Assembly: GCA_037157565.1 (NCBI GenBank)
Contig: JAZHRO010000024.1
Coordinates: forward strand, 17,986,501 to 18,050,500
Direction: 5' to 3'
DNA length: 64,000 nucleotides
DNA from: Thalassia testudinum
Lineage: Eukaryota; Streptophyta; Magnoliopsida; Alismatales; Hydrocharitaceae
In this document: positions 47,955 through 57,206 of the stretch, piece after piece
Layout of the letters: each line of letters opens with the position of its first letter
Numbering within the stretch: the first letter of the stretch is position 1
The notes under the pieces: model-generated
Database searches by the model: none
What the model was told of the DNA's origin: nothing
Seen by the model: the letters and a program-made list of their open reading frames with translations, nothing else
Made by a program: the position numbers and the translations under genes

Positions 47955-48430
47955 AGAGAAAAATGAGGAGAGTCGGCGATGAGGAGGAGATGAGGATGGG
48001 GAGGAGGAGGAGGGGGAGGAGGGGGGCCGATAGGGGAGGAGGAGCAGCAGTAGGAGGAGGAGTTGTGTATGGGGAGGAGGAAGAGGAGGGGGTGGTGAGG
48101 AAGAGAAGTAGGAAGAGGAGAGGAGCAAGGGGGAGGAGGAAGACGAGGAGGAGGGCTGTGGGGAGGATGAAAAGGAGGGGGGTGTGGAGGAGGAGGAGGA
48201 GGTTTTCGACGAGGAGGAGGGTGGCAACGAGGAGGTTTTCGACAAGGCAGAGGGTGGAGGCAAGGAGGTTTTCGACAAGGAGGTGGAGGAAGATAAGGAT
48301 GAGGAGTTACCTGAGGAGGAGGACGAGCAGCGACGACAAGGAGCTTTGCGACGAGGAGTTCTGCAGACGAGGAGGGAGTTGCCCGCAGTGTGGGGGAGAA
48401 GGGGGCTTTACGATGACATACAAGGTCTGA
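47955..48430. repeat. GGA-rich low-complexity tract with a 33-bp minisatellite
   Basis: Almost pure AGG/GAG-type purine sequence on the plus strand. Within 48196-48290 a 33-bp unit containing GAGGTTTTCGACAAGG is present three times. The plus-strand frame 48184-48459 encodes an acidic protein with repeated EEVFDK, and the minus frame is Pro-rich; both are most simply products of composition. Confidence 0.7.
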
Positions 48431-48435
48431 CATTC

Positions 48436-48809
48436 GCCATCGGCTTAATTACTAAGTGACTGCAAATGTATAATACAATCTCCATTCTCGCGCCCAAAAT
48501 TTTGCAAAAAATTTTAGGTCGACATTTGTCATCGCTTATTATAATAAGCAAGGACAAATGTATAATTCAATCTCAATTCTCACGTCCAAAATTTTGTGAA
48601 AAATTTTAAGTTGACATTTGCCGTCGCTTATTATAATAAGCAACAGCAAATATTCATTACATACTAATTTTTAGATGAGGTAGGGGCACTCAATTTTTGA
48701 GTGGCCTTTGCCGTCACTTAGATGAAGAAGCAATGGCAAAAATTTTTTTGCCGTCGCTTGCACAACCAACTGTAACTAACCGACGGTAGATCACCTTATT
48801 CTAGTAGTG
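48436..48809. mobile_element. CACTA-like transposon terminus
   Basis: The right edge, read from the minus strand, is CACTACTAGAATAAGG, a CACTA-type terminal inverted repeat. Inside are subterminal repeats of TTTGCCGTCGCTT and two diverged copies of a roughly 90-bp unit (about 48466-48555 and 48556-48650) ending in a CTTATTATAATAAG palindrome. No partner end was found to the left, so the element is truncated or the left end has decayed. The adjacent GGA-rich tract may belong to it. Confidence 0.6.
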
Positions 48810-48814
48810 AAGGA

Positions 48815-49990
48815 AACCATGGCCCAAGGCATTCTGCTTGAAGGCCTCTAGATACATCCTAATAGAGGAGCAATTGTACAAGTGGGGGTATTCCACCTCC
48901 TTATTGCACTACCTTGCAAAAGAGGAGGTGTCACAGGCACTCCAAGAAGCCTATGGAGGCATATGTAGGAACCATAAAGGGTACAAGGCACTCCTAGCTC
49001 AGTTATTCTAGGCAGGGTACTTCTAGTCCCAAATGAAACAACACTGCAAGGAGTTCACACGCAAGTGCGATAAGTGCTAGCGGTTTCCCACCCTGCACCA
49101 CTTGCCGCCTGGAAAGTTGTTGCCCATCATGTCACCCATATCCTTTGCTAAATGGGGTATGGATTTCATTGGCCCTTTCCTGCCATCACTGGCCCAAAAG
49201 CACTTTATATTGGTGGCGATGGATTACTTCTCCAAGTAGATGGAAGCTGAGGCCATGGCCAGCTCAACAGCCAACAGGGTCATATTGTTCGTCCAGAAGA
49301 ACATCATTGCACCATACGGAATACCTCAATACATTGTTACAGACAATGGTATCCAATTTGTTTGTAAAAAGTTTGTGGAATTTTGGATAAGCTGCGACAT
49401 CTGCCTATTCATCATGTCTGTAGTGCACCCTCAAGCCAACAGGCAGGTTGAGGTAACCAACCGTACCATCATATCAACACTAAAGCATCGACTAGACTCC
49501 ACAAAGGGAAGATGGGCTGAAGAGCTGCCGGACGTACTGTGGGGCTACAGGACTTGCCAAAGGACTTCCACAGGTCACACACCCTTTAGTCTGGTGTATG
49601 GCATGGAAGCCCGACTACCTATAAAGACAATCCTTCCCATGTACTAGACACAACTATACAACCCTAACACTAACAATGATCAAGTCCACCTAGCCTTAGA
49701 CCTGGTGGATGAGCTAAAGGAGAAGGCATCAAAGTCGGCACTAAGGTACAAAGAGGTGACTGCGGCCGCCTACAATAGGCGGGTCCACAAGCTAAAGTTC
49801 TCCAAAGGAGATCTCGTCCTACGGAAGAGTGAAGTCTCCATGCCAAGCATTTCAAGTGGAAAATTGGGAGCCTCGTGGAAGGGGCCTTACAAAATTCGCA
49901 AAAACAATCCAGGCAATTTCTAAGAGTCATAGATCCTAGGCGATAATAAGCCAATTCCTCGAACTTGGCATGCGAGCATTTTATGATTGT
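48815..49990 (+). pseudogene. pol: Tat-lineage Ty3/gypsy RNase H-integrase linker and integrase (broken)
   Basis: In order: linker and zinc-binding region (LYKWGYS at about 48876, HKGYKALL, CDKC near 49066), core with catalytic Asp in KWGMDFIGP (about 49153) and TDNGIQF (about 49340), Glu in the RQVEVTNRT block (about 49450), and C-terminus with GDLVLRK and GKLGASWKGPYKI (49810-49895). The polypeptide ends with an IPRTWHAS motif near 49955 in a shifted frame. Many TAG stops occur at Gln/Trp positions. This motif set matches Tat/Retand-type elements, not the Tekay copies. Reverse transcriptase would lie left of the CACTA terminus and is not visible. Confidence 0.8.
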
Positions 49991-50164
49991 ACCATGTATG
50001 AGAACAAAGAAAAAAAGAGAGGTAAAATGAAAGATAGAAAATTTCTTTCATTGCTTCCCAATGTTTTTGCCTTACATCTTCCATTAAGGGCCATTTCCAT
50101 CAAGTGACCCATAAAAAAGGAAAAAGATAAAAAAAGGGAAAAACAACACCGGAGAGGGCCAAAC
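49991..50164. other. Spacer between pol and the antisense ORF
   Basis: A-rich sequence with no coding frame. Confidence 0.5.
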
Positions 50165-50694
50165 TACTTCACTTGAAGTCCTTGAGGAGATCAACCAAAG
50201 GAATTTGAGGGGGCGAAGAGGCTATGAAGGACGAGCTGACTGGGTGTGAAGGCTGCTTCGTGACTCCTGATGGACTTGGTTTGTTCGCCTCCTCCTTTAG
50301 GAGGCGAGCTTCTCAGTTGGTCCTCAGGTTGTAGTATGGGAGCCTTGTCCACAATAAGACCTTCAGCTTTTTGACGATTGAACTCAGACAAGAGTTGGTT
50401 CATAAACTAAGTGCACAACCCCTCTATGGTGGTATGTTTGCCCTCCAACAGAGCCTGCACAGCTGCCAGGATGTACTTGCTGGCCTCCTTTAAGATGAGA
50501 TCCCGGCTCTCCTCCAGAGATGAATCGGAAGCGGGAACTACATCACTGTCTCGAGGTCCAGCTTCTGCTGGGTAATACTCTCTAGCTTCAGCACCCTTTT
50601 GCCCCTGTCCTCCACGATCTGCAGGGCCTTAGCGAGGTCACCTCTCAGGCTTTCCACGACTGCCTCCGCCTTCTCGTGACCTGCCTTTAGATCA
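50165..50694 (-). pseudogene. Antisense ORF of the Tat element, C-terminal part
   Basis: The minus-strand frame continues directly from the 52476-53237 segment once the solo LTR and one target duplication are removed. It begins with a Glu/Lys/Ala-rich heptad-like coiled coil (KAGHEKAEAVVESL) and ends in Ser/Pro-rich sequence. The current frame stops near 50192; a neighbouring frame stays open to 50165, so one frameshift is likely. Confidence 0.6.
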
Positions 50695-51296
50695 GCAAGT
50701 GATGTAAACAAATTTACACTACTTAAAATGTCTATTTATGCATGTTCTTAAGCATAGGATTGCATTTCATGATATAAATATTGCATAACATGCATCATCT
50801 TGCATTTAGAGTAATTTGAATAAAATGGAGCTTAATTGTCTCCTTTTATATGCTTGGACAGGGCAAACATTTTATCGGAGCTTTGGATCAAAGATCCAAC
50901 CGTATGGATGTGATCAGGGCGACGATTGGAGTTCAACGACTCCAAGATCGCCCTAATCAGGCATCCGTAGCATCAGATAGTGACCAGGGAACCCTAGAAG
51001 ATCAAGGGCTAGGATGGTGTAAATCCGCACTTCAAATGACAAATCCGACCGCACGAATAAATTCGGATCGACGATCTCAGCCCAACGACGCAAAAGTCGA
51101 GTCAATCCGACATCTGTGGCACCATCTACAACTTCCAGAAGATGGACGGCCAAGATGGCGCCACGTGACGCCATCTCGGCCGCCCAAACGGCCGCTTACA
51201 TTCTATGAAGACCCCGCACCCGCTCTCTCTCCGCCGTTGGATCTCAATCCAACGGTTGTGATCAGCCGCGCCTAAAAGCACCCGCTAGACCATCCG

Positions 51297-51367
51297 CGCC
51301 TCGTAGCGCAGCGGTTGAGCGCGCTTACGCGAGCTGCGGGCGCGGGTTCGAGCCGCAGCGAAGGGGA
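51297..51367 (+). other. tRNA-like module in LTR U3 (copy 5)
   Basis: A box TAGCGCAGCGG (51304-51314) with a perfect GCGC/GCGC D stem and B box GGTTCGAGCC (51345-51354) with a four-pair arm (GCGG/CCGC). It is the most tRNA-like of the A boxes here. The acceptor ends do not pair well. Confidence 0.6.
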
Positions 51368-51634
51368 GGAAGGCGCGGGCGAGCGAGTGCGGGCGGGCGT
51401 CGGATCTTGATCGGACGACCATCTGCGCTCAATCGAGATCACGCGCGATTGAACGTGTGACGTCACGCAGCATCACACGTGCCAGGCGGGCGCGCGGCAA
51501 CGAGCGATCACGCGTCTTAAGCCGTCCGATCTCGCCATCGGACGGCTGAGAATCAAAGAATGTGCGTGGGTGTTGAGGAAGCGGGCAGCTGAGGAGGTGC
51601 GCGTGGGCGCGGGAGCTACACCCACGTTGGTGGC

Positions 51635-51662
51635 TTTAGTGACGGATTTATCCGTCACTAAA
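51635..51662. promoter_or_regulatory. Perfect hairpin upstream of the LTR TATA
   Basis: Arms TTTAGTGACGGAT and ATCCGTCACTAAA separated by TT, ending 58 bp before the TATA box. The LTR at 4089 has a shorter version, TTTAGCGAC / GTCGCTAAA (4870-4896), about 30 bp before its TATA-like box. A conserved cis element is inferred. Confidence 0.6.
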
Positions 51663-51720
51663 GACCCCTCATTTATTATTTTAAAGTTGTAATGACCATT
51701 TTACCCCCACTCCTTGCAAC

Positions 51721-51728
51721 TATAAAAG
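51721..51728 (+). promoter_or_regulatory. TATA box of the solo LTR
   Basis: AACTATAAAAGGAGG, a strong TATA, predicts a transcript start near 51755. Confidence 0.7.
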
Positions 51729-52475
51729 GAGGCCCCCTCCATACGAAATTCTCATCCCTTCCTTCTCTTCTCTACCTCTCCAAAGCTCAAGTGAAGCTTA
51801 TCCCACACCCGGGATGCTTCTCGCGAGATAAAGTCCAAATTTTCGTCCCCCTTCGGAAGTGGATCCCACAACGACGACGGCGTGCTGCTCTGTTCCCGTT
51901 CTTCTGCTTTGTCCTCCTTCGTCCAGGCGTCGTCTCGTCCGGCTCGTCCTCCAAGCGACCGTCAAGGAAGATTTCTCTCTCCCTATTCTTTTTACTGCTT
52001 TCTAGTATAGATTTACTGCTTTCTAAAATAGTTCTGCTCGTCCTCCAAGCAATCGTCGAGGAGGACATTTCTCCCTCCATTCTTTTAATGCTTTCTAGAG
52101 TAAATTTATCGCTTTCTAGTGTAATTGTTTTATGCTTTCTAGTTGTAATGAACAATCTCCTTAATGATAAATTCTTTGTTTATTCTACATCTCATTTTGA
52201 TTTCCATGTGTAAAACTCTCTCTCTCTCTTGCCCCCTCTCTATCTCTTCTATTTATTGTAAATAATTAGATAGTTTTAAATTGAATTACTTCGTGACAAA
52301 TAAAAAGAAATGCGTAGTTTTTAAATCAAACGTCCGCCTCCCTGTGTTCGACCCAGAATTTCAATTTCGGTATAAATTTTATTTGTTGAACACGAATTCT
52401 TCGCTTTCAAACTACAACGACAGGTTTTCCAAAACCAAACACGTTAGCGTAGCAATTCGCATGTTTAACAGTAAG

Positions 52476-53237
52476 GTCATCAATATTTGTGCCTAGGCGA
52501 AGGTGCTCCTCTTTAAGAGCTGCCTCGTATCCCTCCATGGTCGAAGAATGAGCAACCCTAAGCACTTGCACTTCTTCCTTTAGCCAAAGTACATTGCTAC
52601 AGGAAGTTTGCAGGCGCTCGGATAAGTCTCGTAACTTCATAAGGTCTCTCTTGTGAATGTTTTTAGACTCTCCTCAAGTTTCCTGGCTAAGTACCCGACT
52701 CCCTTCAGGCCCGGGAAGGCTCCCTTCAGCTCCTGTTGTAGCCAAGACAGCTGGCCGGCTGCCTATTGCTACAAGCAGAGCTTCTTGGTTGCCTCCTCAA
52801 CAGCTTTCTCTACCTTCTCGCGGGCGGCAGTAGCCTCTTAGAGAAGACGTGCAAAGTTCCTCTACTCCGTCTTGGCAATCATTGCCTATTTTGCAGCCAA
52901 ATTGATCGCCTCGATGGGGAAGTTGGGTTCGGTGACGTCAGATGGCACATCGCTAGCTGGGACAAAAGAGTTCCCATGAGTTTCAACCTGTCAAAGAGAG
53001 CAGCGATGGGAATTTGAGATTCAATACTTTACAAAAGTGGGAATTAAAGATATAACGAGGGAAAGAACCTACCATGTGAAAACAATAGAAGAAAATGTGG
53101 TTGAAGTTCATCACCCCCAATGGGAGGTAGCCCTGCAGATTTTGGAGCACCTGCCTCTCCACATGCGGGGCACTGCTAGAAGAGCCCACCTAAGCCGAAG
53201 TCCCCCAATTAGGTACGAGGCCTTCGTGGATCCCCTC
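52476..53237 (-). pseudogene. Antisense ORF of the Tat element, middle part
   Basis: The minus strand encodes coiled-coil-like segments (LSERLQTSCSNVLWLKEE, YEAALKEEHLRLG in 52490-52640; WLQQELKGAFPGL near 52740) separated by at least one frameshift near 52670 and several stops near 52760. Such a long coiled coil follows the PF04195-type domain in antisense extra ORFs of Tat-lineage retrotransposons. It is flanked by the solo LTR on one side and chromovirus copy B on the other. Confidence 0.6.
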
Positions 53238-55917
53238 TGTTACGAACGCACGCCCCAGATTTCTTTTAAGACGTCTGAGAGGTGGCCCAGACGTCTGACA
53301 AGACGTCTGGGGTCACTTCCAGACGTCGGACCAGACGTCTGGGATCGTTTCCAGACGTCTGGAAATCAGTTATCTTGGCACGAGTTTCGTCTGCGCGCCT
53401 CAGCGCGCAGCCCTGCGGATTCCCTCTGCCGCGCTCCCTCTCTCTCCTCCTTGCGCGGCCTTAAAAGGCCACGCGCTCTTCCGTCTCCACCGTGTCCTTC
53501 CTCTTCTCCTTCAGCCAGCAAGCGCGAGAGCGAGCGCGAGGGTGCTGCGGCAGCGACGGCCGCAGTGAGCGTGGGGGAGGTGCTGCGTGTGGGAGAGGCA
53601 CTCAGCCGCAAGGGCGAGCTCGCCGGGGCTGCTGGGGCCGGCCGGCGGGGGGCGCAGCGGGCGCGGAACGATGCGGGAGGCCTGCTGCAAATCAAGCAGC
53701 AGGCGCACGAGGCGCGGCGCGGCCGAGCGTCGCGAGCGGAGGGCGAGTCGCAGCCTGATTCTGGAAACTCTTCCAGAATCAGACGTCTGGGCTGATAGCC
53801 AGATGGCGGGGAAGACGTCTGGAAGACCTACAGACGTCTGAAAGGTGTGTCTTCCATCTTTTTTTTCTTCTTCCCTTCGACTGACCGTACTGAGAGAGAG
53901 AGATGGGTACGCGCAGGCTCGGTGATTCGCCATCCAACGCGAATCAGACGTCTGGCTGTAGTACCAGACGGCGGGAGCGACCTCCAGACATCCGGGGTGA
54001 CCATCGGACATCTGGGAACTAGGCCAGACGTCCCCACAGGCTTCTAGACGTCTGAGAAACCACGCAGAACAAGGTAATTCTTTGATCCACTTTTAAGACG
54101 TCTGGAAGAAGTTCCAGACGTCTGATTTTGCACAGTTTCGTCGTTTTCGACCCGTTTAGGGCCCGTTCGGGTTCCGTTTTCCGCATTTCGAGTTACGTTC
54201 TTTTAAGAATTAAATCCTCTACCCGTCTACAGTAGCTATACACTGTTTGAGACACTCCTTGTGTTTGATCCTTGTGATAGGACCCCGTTCCGTTGCAGTC
54301 TCGGGGGTCGCGGAGGCACGCGGGATTCCCGATCACGCCCCCATTACTCCCGTCGTACCTGGTAGAGTGGCTTTTAAGTTATTAATATAATCTGTTAAAG
54401 TATGGAACCATAACTAGAACCTAGGACATTGCATGAATCCTAAGAATGAGAAATAGATTGAATGATAGCTCCTAGGTGTTGCATGAATCCTAGGGCTGGA
54501 AAACTAGATTGTATGATAGATCCTAGGATACGGCATGAATCCTAGGACGGAAAAACTAGTGGAATGTATGACTACTACAGTTTTGGAAAAATGGAAAGGA
54601 ACAAAAAGCTACCTGTAATTTGAATTAACAGCTGCCTGTTTATGAATAAACGTGATTGAGAACATGGATTGTAAGAACGTGAAACTGGAAAGTGAAACCT
54701 GGATGTTTTGAGTTAAAGAGCTGGAACCCTACGGGGAATTAGGAGTGGAACTCCTGGACAAAGAAAGGAATGGAACTGAGAAAGAAAGTTATAGTTGTGT
54801 GCTGTCTCTTGGGTACGTAGTACCAAGGGAAGTACCTGTACCTGTTTAGTGCAGAGTGGGGCCAGCCACCCCAGGGACCTGGGGTTAGGACCGGCCGCTC
54901 TGTACCGACTTGTTGGCCCTCGTGTACGTAGTACCGGGGAGAGCTACTAGTGTTAGGAGGGCACTAGCTACCCCACGGGCCCCGGGGTTCTGCTAGCCTC
55001 CTACACCGACTTGTTTAGGCCCACTGGGGCAAACCAGGGTAGTCAGGCGAGGGTGCACGGACTGTGGAGGGGCAAGGCCCCGGTTTGGTTACTGTGAAGG
55101 GGTTGGACCCCTGTTACTGAGAGGGCTCTGCCCTGGACTGGTTCCGTGCCGTGCTTTGGGCGCACCCATTAGCGGAAACGACTGACCGCGTGCCAGTACG
55201 GGTTAGCTACCTGTGCGTTTATCGCGCGTGCCGAAGTCACCGTTACGTCTGTCAGTGACCTTGGGGTGGTTGACTGAGGGTAGGATCACCACGGGGGACT
55301 CTCCCGGCCAGGAGAGCACCACGTGCTACTTCTACTTTTTGGAAAAAACTGCAATCAAGATCGTTCCCACGAGGAACATTCGAGATCAAGTAAAGGATCT
55401 GAGAAATAAATGAAATCAGGAGACAATTGAAAGACGTAAATAAAGAAAGTAACAGAACATAACAGCTACTGTACACTCTACTATTTTCTTTAGTTTAGTT
55501 GCCACTCTACTCAGCGTTTTGCTGACGTGTTACACTCGTTACCTTTCAGGACCAGGTGTTGAGCAGCCAGGGTCAGCGGCTGCAGAGGACGCTGGGTCGA
55601 GTAGGGTCCAATAGAGTTACCACTATTCTCTTGTACCTATTTTGTTCCGTTATAGTGAGTAGTTCTGTTTCCACTGTACTTTTCTTTACCTGCAGTTCAT
55701 ATTATGTTATGAATGTTGTTATACTGTTGTGGTGGTATATACTGTAGTGGTTTCTTTCCTTACTGCTGTATTTTCTTACTGTTAGTTATATTCATGCTGA
55801 ATGTGATTTATTTTACTGCTCTTTTGGTTACTTCCTCGTTGGACGACTAGGTCTTGGGATTAGTCGAGTCGGTCCGGTTCTCGTGTCTCGTCGGGACTCG
55901 GGAATCGGGTCGTTACA
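53238..55917 (+). repeat. 5' LTR of copy B
   Basis: It has the same layout as in copy A: CCAGACGTCTGG cluster (53265-53372), palindromic GGCCTTAAAAGGCC at the core promoter (53457-53470), second motif cluster (53780-54125), ATCCTAGG tandem units (about 54420-54560), and GC-rich U5. The segment 53708-53844 is missing from its partner LTR. Confidence 0.9.
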
Positions 55918-55920
55918 AGA

Positions 55921-55932
55921 TGGTATCAGAAC
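55921..55932 (+). other. PBS of copy B, initiator tRNA-Met type
   Basis: TGGTATCAGAAC, one mismatch from the consensus (G to A at the eleventh base), three bases after the LTR end. Confidence 0.85.
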
Positions 55933-56099
55933 AAGGTCGTCCCGAGAAGTGAATCAACTGACTGTAGAATAACCAATTCACATGTTTATAACTAGAGTAG
56001 CCACCACAACATTTCTCTTAACATGAACTCTTAGGAGTTTCGCTAGGTACCGTCTGTTTTTGACGTTTTTCATTTTGTTTCGCATCTCCATTGTAGGAG

Positions 56100-57206
56100 A
56101 TGCCTCGTCGTGGAGCTAGGAGGGTGGGCCGCGGGCGCGGCCGAGGTCAGGGCCCGAGGGACAGATGTGTCGGGCTTGGAGTACATACTACCCCTCCTCT
56201 TCTCCTGAGCATACCGTCTCCGGACCTCGTCCAACTGATTCGAGAGGTGGTTCGAGAAGAATTTCAGCTTCCACCCACGTCGCCACCCCCTCCCCCTTCC
56301 GAGCGTACGACAGGGGAGTTGGTGGTGGAACGAGATTTCCGCCGCCACACTAGGCGTGTTAGGAGGACTCAAAGGAGACATGTGGCGTCCGCAGGAGAGC
56401 CTTCACGTTTTGCAGGGCCATCAGTGGCCTTTGGGGGCCCTCGACAGGGGCCAGTCGCCAGCACCGGACCCCCGCCTAGCCGATAGCAGGGACCCACTAA
56501 GGGTGGGAGTCGGGTTCCCCTCTGTTACCAGTGTGGCCAGCCGGGCCACATCAGGGGGGACTGCCCGTCTAGGGAAGGAGGTCAGCAGATACTTCCCGCG
56601 CAGAGCACTGGAGGGCGCGCAGGAGGCCGCGGTTCCCAGGCGCGAGGAGGAGGACAGCAGTCGCGAGGAGGGTACCGGCCAGCACCTACTCGTCCGACGC
56701 AGAGTGTGGCTACTTCGTCCGCTCCTAGAGCTGAGGGGCGTATCAACGCCCTAACACACAGGGACGCCAGAGCATCGGGATCGGTGGTAGCAGGTATGGT
56801 TTTAGTTTCCGGCAGACTCGTTTACACGCTTTTCGATTCCGACGCTACGCACTCGTTTGTCGCAGCCAGTTTCGCAGTTAGTTTGGACCAGGATTATACA
56901 CTGTTAGAGAATCCGTTCGTAATCAGAGGTCCGAGTGGTCAGCTGTTTGTAGCTGAGGAGGTGTACACGGGTTGCGAGGTCAACGTCGGGGGACATAGCC
57001 TGCCAGCTGACCTGATTATGATACAGATGGAGGACTTTGGAGTGATTCTGGGGATGGATTGGTTGTCCGCTTACCACGCCTTGGTGGACTGTTTTGAGAG
57101 GAAGATCATCTTCTCCATTCCGGAGTTGCCTTCTTTTGAGTTTCACGGACAGCCAGTGGATGGAGGTTTCAGGTGCATTTCGGCACCTCGGGCGGCGAGA
57201 CTTTGA
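56100..57206 (+). pseudogene. gag: gag (core deleted) and protease of copy B
   Basis: The ATG at 56100 opens the same Arg/Gly-rich start as copy A. About 0.5 kb that holds the Retrotrans_gag domain in copy A (38750-39310) is missing; the join lies near 56330. TAG at 56484-56486 replaces CAG. The zinc knuckle CYQCGQPGHIRGDC (about 56522-56563) is intact C-x2-C-x4-H-x4-C. The protease site reads LFDSDATHSF, so the conserved Gly of DSG is Asp. One T is lost in the run near 57203 relative to copy A, so this frame ends at 57206 and pol continues in another. It cannot make a particle. Confidence 0.85.

Larger units (their letters stand above)
50700..52470 (+). mobile_element. Solo LTR inside the antisense ORF
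   Basis: It starts TGATGTAAAC and ends GTTTAACA, flanked by GCAAG (50695-50699) and GTAAG (52471-52475), a target duplication with one change. The interrupted minus-strand frame resumes across it. Landmarks: CCGTTGGATC hairpin (about 51233-51256), tRNA-like module (51297-51367), CCGTCCGATC hairpin (51522-51546), perfect inverted repeat 51635-51662, TATA box TATAAAAG (51721-51728), U5 motif CTCCCTGTGTTCGAC (52338-52352). No internal region remains, so one LTR was left by recombination. Related to, but distinct from, the LTR at 4089. Confidence 0.85.

Noticed and set aside
47927..48433. Pro-rich minus-strand protein of 168 residues
   Set aside because: Direct translation of a GGA/CCT low-complexity tract.
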